NCBI GenBank assembly: GCA_948567375.1 | Contig: OX419761.1 | Location: 6,574,501-6,638,500, forward strand | Source: Lunularia cruciata | Taxonomy: Eukaryota; Streptophyta; Marchantiopsida; Lunulariales; Lunulariaceae | Length of the DNA stretch: 64,000 nucleotides | Direction of reading: 5' to 3' | Shown: positions 22,918 to 35,289 of the stretch, one piece after another | How the letters are laid out: each line of letters begins with the position of its first letter | Numbering within the stretch: position 1 is the stretch's first letter | The notes under the pieces: model-generated | Database searches by the model: none | What the model was told of the DNA's origin: nothing | What the model saw: only the letters and a program-made list of their open reading frames with translations | Position numbers and translations under genes: made by a program

Positions 22918-23589
22918 TCGTTATTGATTAATTGATGCAAACACCCCGCATCTGCATTAAAAAGCTACGATGTATGTGGTGGGCATCGGTGGCAACCTGG
23001 ATTGTTATAAGAATCTTGGTACTACTCTGGTTTCTGCAACGAATTGTTGACGCTAACCGAGTTCACTCGATTGTACTGGCAATGAGAACAGTGGAGGGAT
23101 TGCTACGTTAATCTTGATGATAGCAAGTTGCATTCATCCACTGATCGATCACAAGGGGAATTTCCTTTTAAACGGTAAACGTTGACATACCTGGCGGAAG
23201 TTATGAGCATCATTTGATCGACTGCCATGAAGTGGACATCATGTTTCAGCCAATCTTGACAAAGCCTTCTGGAAAGTTTTAAACTCTACATGAAGATGGA
23301 CTCTCCAGAATCCCTCAAAGCGTGCTGTCTCATGAGTAGACGGGTAGGGGACTCGGCAGTGGATCATAAGTACTAGTCGATCATAGATTTGAGCAGTTTG
23401 TTGCTTTGTAAGAGGCTGTACCGGAGTCCGAAAGCCTTGCCAACACAGATGGAGAGGAAGACAGGGACAAGCTTTTAGCTGCAATCAGATCTTGCCTATA
23501 TGGTATCGGCATTAAGTTGCTTGTTTGTAAGTAGATAATAGTCCAGCAAGCTGGTTAACCAACGTGTTCCTTGGACAATTGAAAGGTCC

Positions 23590-23627
23590 GAAAATATGTC
23601 CGATTGATAGCAATCGGACATATTTTC
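23590..23627. repeat. Perfect 17-bp hairpin, copy 1
   Basis: GAAAATATGTCCGATTG and its exact reverse complement flank the 4-base loop ATAG. The same perfect hairpin occurs in the right arm at 55,036-55,073 with loop CTAT. Both arms of the hairpin have stayed complementary while the surrounding duplicated DNA has diverged. Confidence 0.9.
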
Positions 23628-24505
23628 AATGGTCTACAGATCAGAAGACCTATTCTCATGCAGGATATGCGTCCAAAGGTGGACTTCTCAGTGGATCAAA
23701 CTTTGGAGACCTCCTGTGAGTGATTCAAAGTTTACTAGGACTTCTGCAAAAGGACGGATACAAGGACTTGGATGTGACCCGTTTGCAAACTCTGATGGAG
23801 AATCTGGTCATGGACGGTGAAATTCTCGTCTTATTTGGCTCTGTTACCTTATTATTATGCTTCTCCATAAAATATATCGTTGGATAGAATACGAGATGCA
23901 TTAGTATGTTTCTCTATTGCTTGTTATTGATCACAATGACTTCTGTAAACTGCTTGGTTATGGTGCTGAGTTGTTGTGAAAGAACTCATCTGATTTATCC
24001 ATCTACGTTTATAGTTTGTCAAGCTCGTATCACGTTAACGGCAGTAGAGCCGTTGTTGCTACGTTTCGTCTGGTCATGTATACCTTCTGAACTAAAAGCT
24101 ACATTCTTGGCAGGCAAAAGTACATCAAATTTAATCCTACCAAGGTTCTAGTTTAATTTCTTACACAGGGTCCTGAATGTGGCGCGAGGAGAAAACCTTC
24201 TGCGCAACTTTCAGGCACATTGTAGTTGTTTCTAAATGGCAAGGTGAAGCTTCTCTCACGCGTGGCACTGCGCAGCTCATTAGTCCCCGAGCTCATTCCA
24301 CCACAAATGGGTCGGACACTTCGGACATTCTTTCAGCGACAATTGAGCCCTAGCTCTTCTTCTGTTCTTTAGAGATCGTGGTAGGATTCAGAAAGTCATT
24401 CTCATTGACATGATATCGGTTCCACTTCTGTTCTTAATGGTCAGTAAATCTGGCAGTAGGATTCTCAAGAATTTCCTGAGAACTTAGGAGGATTTATGAC
24501 GGCAT

Positions 24506-26180
24506 CTAGAAAACGGTGTTGCTATTCTCTAAACTCTCAACCTTGAAAATGACGAAAACCATGGTTCCAGTTTGGAAAGGAGGTGACTACTCAGACGTGG
24601 ACAAAAATATATAAATACAAGGGAGGAGCTCAACGCGGGAGGATATGTAGAGTTTGAGTATGATGATCCCTTATAGGAACCTAAATTTCCCAAAATAAAA
24701 AATAAATCAAAATAAATCCTCAATGAAAGAAGAGATTGAGAGAAGGATTCTCACTCTCAAACGTAGTAGGAGGAGATTGTATGCAATGAATGGTATAGAT
24801 TTTTAGATAAATGTAGTGATTATAATAAAATGAACATTGCACTAGAACATCAACATTTGATGATCTGTAGTACACTTTTTTTTCAAGTAATACACTTTGG
24901 TCTTTGTAATGTATCAACTACCCTTGTATCAAGTTCATGAATAAGATTCATAAAAAGTTGATGAGAGATTACATTGATAATGTATATATATATAAGAACA
25001 AACCAAAACACTTTATTACCTTATTAAAGTATCAATTTTTACTACCCTTATATTTATTGACCCATCCACCCAATAACAACAACGGTGTGGAAAAATATAA
25101 CAAATATTTGAATAAAAAAACAAAAAAAAACAAAAACAAAAAATTATCGAGTAAAGGTTGTTATATCTCCGATTGAATTCGAAGAAACACAAACAAAAAT
25201 ACATCCACCATGATAATCACTTAACATGTGAAGACATAAAGATAAATTTAGTATGTGGTGATGAAGTCAAAACTTTTAAAACTATCAAGTAGTTTCCATT
25301 TTGAAAACTATATATGTATATATATAACATCAAATGAGATATAAACTATAACCAATAAAATCTATCCAAAGACCTCCGATGGTTAAACACTTATTCCCTA
25401 CTGTGTAGTTTTACCTATTCATTTCTGATATTTTCCCTTTGATGATCCATATACATTTAGAATTTTCCAAATTAAATCTACCAGTTCTCTGAAGCAACCT
25501 CCACTAAAATGAGGCAAGGGCAAGGCGGACTATCCAACTAAGGTAGTCGGATAATGACATAAATATTGACTAAACTAAGTAAGGAACTCTTCATCCTCCG
25601 GAACGCTACGAACTCCTGAAGTTCCTTCACTTCACTCCCTAGATTCCACATACATTTAGTCAGGTAGACTTGACCGATTCGAGGTGCACGTGCTCTTGAA
25701 TTCGATGCTTTATCGACAAGTTTGATCGGTTTGAAAGTGTGCCTTCGGACCACGTTTGCCTGTCAATCAGTTTTGGAAGATTGTGTTGACCATTGATCTG
25801 TTGAGTATATTTAGTCGACAAAGACCGGTCCTCAAATTGTAGTGAGGACGAAGAAAAACTGTAAACAGCGGACAGCTTGCTGGAGAGTCAATCGGGAGGA
25901 GAGAGGAGGACCCGAGGGAGGATCCAGCTAGCTGCAGGTAGGCCTGCTAGGAATGATGATGCTCATTTGGTTAGCAGCGATTTGTTTACCTTTGTGCCTC
26001 CTGGCGGCAGCTCTGTACTTCGGCGCCACCCCATAAGTACCCCAGAAGTCATGGAACTGAAGTTCAATGAAATCGAACTGCGTAATGTTGCCAGTGAATT
26101 CGAGAAGCCAAAACTTCGCTACACATTTTGAGTTAGACCCGCGTGATCAATACTATGGTTCCCTGATTGGAAAACCAGTT
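24506..26180. other. Left-arm-only segment, AT-rich, no clear gene
   Basis: This 1.7-kb segment interrupts the match to the right arm. Its first kilobase is very AT-rich with short A/T runs. Its last part contains an 84-codon frame (plus, 25,877-26,131) starting LESQSGGERRTRGR with no recognisable domain. No terminal inverted repeat or target-site duplication is obvious, so insertion here and deletion from the right arm are both possible. Confidence 0.55.
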
Positions 26181-26627
26181 GATATCGTTCAGCTTGTTGA
26201 ATGAGCAGTACATAATCACAGAATATGTACAGTTGCATCCAACTACTGTTAATTCAGATATCTTGCACCACAAATGTCTCTCTGAAAACGACTGATTTAT
26301 TGGGTCAAATCTTGCAGACGTGCGATGGAACGTCCGAGTCAAGGATTTGCAATGGTTGGAATCCTCTATAAATGCCTCGTTCTCTAGATGCCTTCAGTCT
26401 CCGACTTCATGTGTACCTTGAGCTGGCATTAGAAGTCCTGCACTCGGATGTTTTAGAAATTTTGCTTGTGTCGTTAAGTCTTCTTGGGGAACAGCAGTGT
26501 GTTTTGTCAATCTTGAGCCACTAATCAAGAGGCTAGGAGTTTCTCGAGCTGAGGAACCTGGGAGTGCGAATCCTCTTTAGTCAAACACACTGCAAGTCCA
26601 ATTCAGCTGCGATTACTTTGTTTTCAG

Positions 26628-26735
26628 ATCCACCTAGGCTGAGATATTATAACGGGTGCGGATTGGGACTCCCAGGCTACCCCAGCGACGGTCCTTGCGA
26701 TGGTCTAGATAACTGCTGCCCAGCTCATGATACGT
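26628..26735 (+). pseudogene. Secretory phospholipase A2-like exon, copy 1
   Basis: A good splice acceptor (TTTGTTTTCAG) precedes a frame reading RLRYYNGCGLGLPGYPSDGP followed by CDGLDNCCPAHD. This is the calcium loop (YxxxCGxGxxG) and the CxxxDxCCxxHD active-site helix of secreted phospholipase A2, with the catalytic His-Asp pair present. Plant enzymes of this family release fatty acids from membrane phospholipids and are secreted. Only the core exon is here: no signal-peptide exon was found upstream, and after HD the sequence runs into AT-rich DNA with a stop at 26,788. It is therefore a fragment of a former gene, or one exon of a gene whose other exons I cannot see. The matching right-arm exon is at 53,593-53,696. 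Confidence 0.65.
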
Positions 26736-28222
26736 CCCTTTTATTCCTTACGTATTGTTCCTGTGCTCATGATTATTCCGCAAATTGATTTATTATGTTT
26801 ATTTCTATTTCTGTTCTTTAGGAGACTCTTTCGTTCCAGTTTCCACTACACTTTAACATTGTTAACTTTTTGAGCAGCACTTTCGAGAAACAACAGAGTT
26901 TTCCTTAATACTCATGAGCATTCGAACATAAACTCTAAACGAAGGGCAAGGGTATTTGCTCGGCTTCTTCGGCACTGCATAAGACAATGGTGAAGTTATA
27001 TTGCTTTCATGAAGGTTTACTATGACCACTTTCTGCTCCCTTCTGGTGGTTAGTTCATGGTTATATTGTGCATGTTTTGATAGACTCTATCCAGTCCTTT
27101 AATATATTAGGACGTTACAAAAACTCTGGAAGAATCTCTAAAAATACTATAGATAACACATAAAAGGTTATGGGCACAAAAATCAAAGTATATAAGAAGT
27201 TTAACGAGTGGAACTCCCGTGCGTGTAATTCATAGAAAAGCAAACAAGCTAGGTGATTCCCCTCTAGATGTTCCAGTATTTTGTCGACTTTGTTACCGGC
27301 ATAGCTAGGATACCTAAGGGACGATAAAGAAAATTTCTCATGTCTATACTATTGGGACTTAGTTCCATTTTATCCAATTTGTCTCTCCCTTGTACACCTG
27401 ATGAGGTCTTCCCATCCTTCATGTGTTATCCGCGGAAGCTTTCTCCCCTCAAACTCCAGTATTCGTAAACAGTTTTCGAGAAATAAAAAGTGGAGCCCGT
27501 CGCTTTTTATGACTTCTGGGTGTTCCATAAATCTTAATTAGTGTATTAATAGAAGAAACAGGGCAACCGCGTAAAAAACATGGAAAACCCCCTCAAGCCG
27601 CACAAGAGAGAGACTAAAAAGGTAAAATGGGGCTAAACCCCAATATAGAGTCTGTTAATAGAGTCTGTTAATAGAAATTTGAATCCGTTGCTACTGATAT
27701 CACCACGTGCTGTTCATTGGAGACAAGCGGAAATACCGTGTAAGGAAATTTGGTTTAGCTTAGTTGAATGTGGTATAGATTTAGTTTTGTGATAGGCCAT
27801 GCCCTATCACTCGCACTAGCACTCGCATCGTGTGTTGTAATAAAATTGTACATGCATCCATGCGCCACTGAGAAACGAAGTGGAGAGCGACATGTTCCAG
27901 TACATGGATGATTGGAGTGATTGATTGGAGCAAAGATGATCAGGATTACCGGGTCGAGTTGTTAGTGAAGTGGTAGAATTTTGCGCAGCAATCTAAATCT
28001 ATAGAGTACAGTACACGGAATTTGTTGGGTCGGATCCCACTCCTTTCAGACTAGAATAGATTTACTTCCTTCCCGGAAATATACTTGTTCAGTTGAACAG
28101 AGAAGAACGATATTGATGGTCCATTTTGATGTAATTTTAATAATTCAAAATGATTGAAACAAGTGAAATTCGGCCCATGAACTCTTATTCTAGTTTGGTA
28201 TTCTGAGAGTACAAAATTTTTC

Positions 28223-29590
28223 AGGGTGTGAGGGGGAGGGTACTTGAGTTTTACAGGGTAAATTCCCATTGCCCTATTATATTTTACAGGTCACAGAGAA
28301 CATGGTTAATAAATTGTATGGGTTTGTGACAATACAATGTTGATGTACTAATAGTAGAATTGATAAGAATAAGTTGTTCACACAAGGATACAGTTCTAAA
28401 ATGGCCAGGAGTGAAAGAAACAATGTTACTTTGTCACAAGTCATCTATTGTTGCATCATTATCTACTTGGGTAGGACAATTCCAGAAGTAGGTATGGTAC
28501 CCCACAGTGGCACAATAGAGAAAAGAAAATCAAACACTCAAATCATTCACTAAAGATATTCTGTCACCTTGGCTCCTAAAGGTGATGGTTCAGTTTGTAT
28601 TAAAGGTCATCGGTCCCAAATGTCTATACCTTGCAATTAGCTATAACGTGTATACTCTAGCACCAATAAGAACATTCTACCCTTCCTGAAAGGTGTTCCT
28701 TACCATATACTATAGGTTTGTGACTAGAAGAGCTTTTCATTACAAATGATACCTCACAACACTCACAGCCCTAGTGGCCATTAGACTGATTGCCTTTATC
28801 CTTCAGAACACCCAAGGATCAAACACTAGTCAAGCCTAATTGCCTTCCCTCACCTCAACACTTGTGCTCTTACTTTGAGTTCCTCACCACTACTCCACCC
28901 AAAAATCACAAAACATACATAATATTGACATTGACATGTTAAAGATTGTCGAGGTCCCTATTACACTATCCCCAATGCAAAATCCAATTCTTGCATACCC
29001 ATACAATTACAATATTGACCAGACATAAAAATGTGGATAAAAGAATGATGAAGCTTTGAATTTTGTATAAGCATGAGCTGAATGAACTTGTATCATGTTG
29101 AGGCGATCCCTTTTATTTATTGTACTACAAAATGATGTGGCACATCCATGGTTGTGTGATTCCTCAATCCATAGATTAAGCTCTTATTATGACTAACCCT
29201 AATATGTTATTGAATCATACCAAATTAATTTTTTGACAATGATACCTACAAAGGGAGCACAGTGTATACTCTACCAATTACAAATCTCCAACTAGACATT
29301 GGATGAATGATCCCGATGACATGTCATTGGCAAAACTATCTTATATACATGACCATTGTACTTCTTAACATTATATACACATCATTCACCAGATTGGTGC
29401 TTCCCCTATTGACATACTATCCTTGTTGGTAGGCTATCATGGTGGTGCTTGACTACAATGGTATCCCACCATGATGAGATCTGACTTTGATGACATGAAA
29501 ACTTTGATGGTTGGATGAGTCCGATGGCTATGTTAAAAAAATCACACCCAAGGGTGTAACTTATTTTACAATTGTACACATGTATTGATA
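28223..29590. other. Stretch without a recognisable gene
   Basis: AT-rich DNA with many short direct and near-direct phrases and no open frame of note. It lies between the left inverted-duplication arm and a Ty3/gypsy remnant and may include decayed flanking or terminal sequence of that element, but no terminal motif is recognisable. Confidence 0.5.
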
Positions 29591-29599
29591 CAACCAATC

Positions 29600-31040
29600 T
29601 CTACTTCCCTGACCCACTTGGCTTTCCTAATGCATCTTGTCCCTTGTATCTTTGAATCAGTTCATCAACATTCTCCTTGTATTCTTCTAGTTCTTGGTCA
29701 ACCTTGGTTAAGACCTTGAAGACACCATGTGTTTGTTTGGTGTTCCATTGAAAGCTTGAGGTTTTCCCAACGAGATTGGTCAATGGTGTAACCACATGAG
29801 CATAGTAATGGATGAACCATTGGTAAAAGCTTGGCAATCCATTAAATAGCAACCCTTCTATGGCATCCTTTGGAGTAGACCAATAAATAATGGCTTTGAT
29901 TTTTTCCTCTTCCATCTTGATCCCCTCCATTGAGACCTTATGACCTTTGAATGTAATTTTCTTTTGCCGAAAGACACACTTTGACTTCTTGTACCAAAAC
30001 TTCTATTGACGTAGTTATCTTAGTACTTCTCATACATGATTCATATATTTTGACTCTATCTTGCTAAAGATTAAAATACCATCCAAGAACACCATCACAT
30101 ACTAATCCAATAGCACATCCAATACCTGATGTATATGATCTATGAAGATCATCAAAGCATTAGTAAACCCAAAAGTTAGAACTCTCCATTCAAAATACCC
30201 ATACCCTGTACAAGAGGTAGTCTTTTGTACATCCTTCCTATCAATGGGAATCTATCAAGAACCACTTTGAAGATACAACTTGGAGAAGTATTGTGCTTTG
30301 CTCAATTGATCTAGCAAGTCATCAATTTGAGGCAAAATATACACATTCTACACAAACATAGTGTGTTTATTGAGACCATGGTAGTTAATACAAAAGCAAA
30401 GTACTCCATCTTTCTTTGGGACAAATATTACCAGTACTTCCCAAGGAGATTTATTTTGTTATATGGAATCCTTCTCCAACAACTCTATAAATGTTATTCA
30501 AAACTCTTCCAACTCCTTTGGTGAGAGCCAAGAGATTGGTCTACTCACTAGAGTACTTCTTGGCAATAACTCAATCTTGAAAGATATACCACAATTAGAG
30601 GATAAATCCCTTTGGCAAATTATCTAGAAACACATAAAAACTCTTTAACTATCTAATCAATCATTGTTTGATGAGGCTTTTGGCCCTCATCAAATTCTCC
30701 ATGCATAATTGGCTTGATCCACACCAAAAAAAAATAAGACTATCTTTTGCCAAAGCTTGCTCTATTGTTCCTTTATTGGTAAACTTTCCATCTTGGAATT
30801 GATTATTCCTAGGAATCTTACTTGGAGATGCTAGACAACCTAATTGGTAAGTTTTACCTTGGTGTTATACCTGAATTTTATAATCAAGTCCAATCAAATT
30901 GAATCTTATAACATTCAATCCAAGGCAAATCTAGAATGACATCATAATGTAGAGGCGCTATTACAAATCTTATACACTCCAAATACTCTTTCCCAATCTT
31001 AAATGTAATAAGATATGAGATACATAATTGTAGATCTCTT
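29600..31040 (-). mobile_element. Ty3/gypsy pol remnant B (protease end, RT, RNase H start)
   Basis: Minus-strand translation, with frame breaks, gives the end of the protease-RT linker (KEYLECIRFVIAPLHYDVIL with LDLPWIE) near 30,990-30,900. Reverse transcriptase comes next; its DNA around 30,040-30,560 parallels remnant A at 33,750-34,260. Finally the frame 29,930-29,601 reads AIEGLLFNGLPSFYQWFIHY, the connection/RNase H lead, ending with SSFQWNTKQ. No integrase follows. The element copied itself through RNA when active. Numerous stops make it inactive. Confidence 0.75.
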
Positions 31041-31049
31041 TCTACCATA

Positions 31050-31470
31050 TGTGTAAAAGATCAAGACCAAGGAAAGAAATACGAGAATGGAATATCACAT
31101 TGGAACACTTGAATGTGAGTAAACTCCAAATGCCTAGCATGAGCATAGGCTCTTGTATTTATAGGGATCCTACAAGGCTCTTGAGAAGCTTCTCAAAAAG
31201 TTTTCTTGAGCCGCTTTCTTAGAGTGCAAGTCAAGTTAAGTGGGAAGCTTTGCAAGAAGCTTTTTTCTAGAAGTTGTTTACTTGGCGTGCAAGCTAAGCT
31301 AGTTAGAAGCTTCTAGAAGCTTCCTTATAGAAACTACCTTGTTGGGGTGCAAGCTAAGCTAACTCAAAAACTTCCCAAGAAATTTCCTAGATACTTCTAG
31401 AATATTCTAGGAAAATTTGTGTTATTTGCTACTGCATTAGCCATGCTTATTTCATTGCTAAACTCCATAT
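31050..31470 (-). promoter_or_regulatory. LTR-like promoter segment packed with heat-shock elements
   Basis: On the minus strand a TATA box, CTATAAATAC (31,164-31,155), lies downstream of a dense cluster of heat-shock elements. A perfect four-unit element AGAAGCTTCTAGAAGCTTCC is at 31,305-31,324. A perfect three-unit element CTTCTAGAATATTCT is at 31,394-31,408. Two-unit sites are at 31,183-31,194, 31,264-31,273 and 31,378-31,387. The sites ride on a roughly 60-63-bp tandem repeat whose landmark GTGCAAG starts at 31,224, 31,287 and 31,347. The segment lies directly 3' of gypsy remnant A and in the same orientation, so it is best read as its 3' LTR (U3 promoter). This is inferred, because no second LTR copy was found. 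Confidence 0.6.
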
Positions 31471-31479
31471 TGTTACATA

Positions 31480-34250
31480 TTCTTAGATTGCTAGTTGGTG
31501 ATGCACTTGTTGCCAGTGAAGCTCCAAACTCTTGGATGGCCAATTGTGCATTCTAGAGATGAGAAAGAGGTTCCCATGTAGCATCTTGAAGAAGATACAC
31601 TTTTTTAAAGACCTTGTACTCCATATGTTGTCTACAACCTTGTTGAATGTGGTGACACGCAAGGATACAACCAACTTTGTACTCCTCATGATCATTGATA
31701 AGGACAAGAGGAGGAGGAGGTTGGACTCAAGAGGAAAAGGAAAAGGGGTTGGGAACAAAGGGTTTCAACTTGGAAATATGAAAGACAAGATGGATGCGCA
31801 TATGACAAGGCAAGACAAGTTGATAACCAACAAGAGAGAAGATTTGGGTGACATCAAAGGGTCTTATCCAATTAGGGGCAAGTCTACAAACTTGGATATC
31901 AAGTAAGAGGGCAGAGTTATTGGATGAGAGCATGACCTTATCACCAACTTGAAAGCTAAGATTGTGATGATGGTGATCGGTATATTGTGACTGCCAATCT
32001 TGAGCAACAAGGAGATGAGATTTGGCTTGTTGTATGGATTGGGAGATGGTGGTCAAGAAGGTGGAAGTATGAGGGACATGAGATGGAGGAGGAGTAAGAA
32101 GAGAATCTAGATCAAGTGGGTCTTGGCCAAATCAAGAAAGAAAGGAGAGAATTTGGTGTTTGCGTATTTAGAACTATTGTATAAAAATTCCGTAGCTGCA
32201 AGACATTCATCTTAATTGGTATGGTGAATGTTGACAAACACATGAAGCATATCTTCCAAGGTGTGATTTGCAAGTTCAGTTTGTCTATTAGTTTGAGGAT
32301 GATAGGCCATGGGCAAAGCAAGCTTGGTGCCAAGTATCTGGAAGAGTGCTTGCCAAAACTTTTTGACAAAGCAAAGATCACGGTTGGAGATGAGTACACC
32401 CGATATCCCATGATACTTGAATACATTGTCAAAGTAGATTTGTGCCAAGGTTGCAACATCCACATTATCGACAATTGGTGCCAAATGGATTTGCTTACTA
32501 AGCTTATCCACAAACACCACAATTGTTGTGTGACCTTGCTTTGTCTTGGGCAATGAGGTGATGAGATCTAAGCTTGCATGTTCCCAACAAGTAGATGGAA
32601 TGGAGAGTGGTTGAAAGAGTCCACTTGGTTTTTGGCTACTGGCCTTGTTGCATTGGCATCTCTCACACAATCATGCAAACTTCCAAACATCTTGTGCCAT
32701 GTTGGGCCACCACTATTGGCGTTGGAGGGTACCCAAGGTCTTGTCCACACCCATGTGACCAACTATTGGTAAATCATGGGCTTCTTGAAGGCTCACAAGT
32801 CAAAGATCACCTTTGGTTGGAACATAGATCCGGTCCTCATGGAATAGAAGGCCTTCCTTGAAGGAGAAGGTGTTGTACTCTTTGTTGCATGCCGTAAGAT
32901 GACCATGTACCATTTGGAAGAAATGATCTTGTTGTAGAGCTGACTGAAACTCCTTTGGACCTTGGAGTCAATTGACACCGTTGTAATTGCCCCCATGATG
33001 AAAGGAAGAGATTTCAAATCAGGTGGTTGTGATAGAGCATCAAGGATGACATGGAACCGACCTTGTTTGTCTTCAAGTTTGATGTCAAAAAATTAGAGTT
33101 GCTCCTCCCATCGATGATGTTGACTCTTCATGTGTTCCGAGTGTAAGGTCTGCAACAATAGTTTATGATCAATTTGCATGATCACTTCTTTCCCCAAGAG
33201 ATAAGACTTCCATATCTTGGTGGCATATACCATTGCAAGTTGTTCTTGATCTCAAGTAGTGTAATTTCTTTTAGCTATATTCAGTCAGCAAGAGACAAAG
33301 ACAATGGGATGTAATCCATATAGGAATTCTTGTTGCAACACGACTCCAATTGCAAAGTTAGAAGTATCAAACTTAACCACACAAGATAGTTGAGTATCCT
33401 ATGGTTGAAGAATGTGTCTTAAAGACACCATATGTTTCAATTTCTAGAATGCTTCTTTGTGTTTGGTGGTCCATTGGAAACTCAAGTTCTTCCCCAAGAG
33501 GTCAATAAATGGTGTCGCTACATGAGTATAATAATGGATGAACCAGTGGTAAAAACTGGCCAATCTATTAAATGCATGTACTTCTATAGTATCCTTTAGA
33601 GTATGTCAATTAATAATGGCCTTGATTTTCTCCTCTTGCATCTTGATCCCCTTCGATGAGATCTTGTGACTCAAGCAGATAATTTCTTTTTGCCAAAAGG
33701 CACACTTTGGACTTCTTGCAATAAAATTTCCATTGTCATAGTAGTCTTAAGACTTTTTGCACATGATTCACGTGTTTTACCTCTATCTTTCTATATATCA
33801 AGATATCATCCAAGAACACCACCACGTACCAATTGAATAGTCCATCCAACATTCGATGCATTTGATCCATGAAGACTGTTGGAGCATTAGTGAGCCCAAA
33901 AGGTAAAACTCTCCACTCAAAATGCACATACCTTGTGCGGAAAGTAATCTTTTGCACATCTTCCCTATCAATGTGTATTTGCCAATAACCATTGCAAAGA
34001 TTCAACTTGGAAAAGTATCATATTCCACTCAACTGAGAAGCAAATAATTGATCCGAGGCAAGGGATATATATTCATTATTTACTTATTGAGCACACAATA
34101 ATCAATATAGAAATGAAGTCTTCCATCCTCTTGTGAAATAAATAATATTGATACTCCCCAAGAAGAGATACTCATTGGTATGAAATTTATTTCTAACAAC
34201 TCCATAAGTGTTATTCACAACTCTTTCAACTCCTTTGGTGAGAGTCAAAA
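31480..34250 (-). mobile_element. Ty3/gypsy pol remnant A (RT, RNase H, integrase)
   Basis: Minus-strand pieces occur in the standard Ty3/gypsy order. Reverse transcriptase (34,005-33,736) has LPFGLTNAP and the catalytic VVFLDDILIY. The RNase H region follows, with QLAMVYATKIWKSYLLG. Integrase (32,670-32,112) has ASLDLITSLPKTK, ISNRDLCFVKKFW and AYHPQTNRQTEL. A C-terminal segment (32,056-31,727) has QVGDKVMLSS and VFHISKLKPF, where chromodomain-type elements continue. Gag and protease are missing at the 5' side, where the match ends at a 40-bp tandem repeat. Many frameshifts and in-frame stops show long inactivity. The DNA at 33,440-34,260 is paralogous to remnant B. Confidence 0.85.
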
Positions 34251-34251
34251 G

Positions 34252-34331
34252 AGTTGTCCAACTTATATATGTATTTTTTAGTTTACTTTCCAGTTGTCCA
34301 ACTTATATATGTATTTTTTAGTTTACTTTCC
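34252..34331. repeat. Exact 40-bp tandem duplication
   Basis: The unit starting AGTTGTCCAACTTATATATG occurs twice without change (34,252-34,291 and 34,292-34,331). It sits exactly where gypsy remnant A ends and the HNL 3'-flank repeat begins, so it marks a rearrangement junction that was duplicated recently. Confidence 0.9.
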
Positions 34332-35289
34332 AATACTTAGGCCACCGCACCGTTCAAGATTCTTCACATCCCCAACAAGTTGATTAATTCCAAGTCTATT
34401 CATAGTTTGTTTGTTACATGCATATGGTGCGCACCTTCCCACAATTAACATTAGATCGCACAACTTTGCTGCAAACACATTCAGAATCCTGTTTATCTCG
34501 AAAGAAGTAACTCCGCAACCATGAGATTTCAAACTAACATGCTGTACATACGAGCCTGAAGGCGACCGTCGCCCCATTATGCCAAAATTATGTTATTCCG
34601 AGGAGACTCAACTGCAGGTCACCATGTACCACCACATAGAGTATCCAGAGTTTCCACCTTTAGTTAATATGTCCGTCAGGTTATGGATTCTACAGCAATG
34701 CAATGATCTATCATCTACGCGTACAGTGTTTAAGAACCATATAGCACATAAACATATACTTGATTGTCACTAGCGAGTCTGTTGAGAGCTGCATCTCAAA
34801 GGTTTCTTAGTGTTCATCGATCCTAGGAACGACGATTGATAACGTTGCAGTTCAGAAGAATGATTGTGCGAGTTTATGGTCCATCCTGGTAAGACTTATC
34901 AACTTCTATTCATTATTTAGATTTTCCAAAATGAGATCGTAGGATCCAGACAATTTGGCAATACGCTAAATATTCACTTATCGTATCTTCATACCCGAGA
35001 AGCACTAGATCAAATGTCTACAGATGGAACTCATTTCATTGGAAGTTGGGCAAAGTCTGATCCCTAGTTGTTCCAGTTTAGCTTATTCTCCTGAACTTAG
35101 AGAAGGCGGTGCAACTTTGAGCAGTATACTTTCAGATTCGGTGAAGTACTTTTACAAATGGACCCGGCCATTACGGCAGGTCTGGGCCCCGAAACAACTC
35201 TAGCCGCCACAACTTGGCAAGTTCCCGAGTGCAAAATGGCCGGAACTTTATCACACCAAAGTGACAATTACAAGACATGCAAAAGTTTG

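Larger units (their letters stand above)
19325..23395. repeat. Segmental duplication, copy 1 (partner 34,412-37,396)
   Basis: Direct copy of a later region. Matching pieces, by eye: 19,325-19,470 with 34,413-34,560; 19,515-20,540 with 34,845-35,775; 20,700-20,830 with 35,777-35,908; 21,905-23,395 with 35,908-37,396. The second copy lacks 20,830-21,905, and the first copy lacks about 280 bp near 19,480. The 3' part (22,425 onward) is also the start of the inverted duplication, so this sequence exists in three copies. Confidence 0.85.
22425..28222. repeat. Inverted duplication, left arm
   Basis: The arm matches the reverse complement of 47,530-56,230 in blocks: 22,425-24,505 with 56,230-54,165; about 26,180-26,735 with 54,165-53,593; 26,745-27,470 with about 48,930-48,130; and the rest to 28,222 with 48,130-47,530. 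Two size differences stand out. A 1.7-kb segment (24,506-26,180) is present only in the left arm, and about 4.7 kb (48,930-53,590) is present only in the right arm. Spacer between arms: about 19.3 kb. Confidence 0.85.

Noticed and set aside
31532-31906. Plus-strand 124-codon frame overlapping gypsy remnant A
   Set aside because: Lies opposite the integrase C-terminal region, whose motifs are on the minus strand; no domain of its own.
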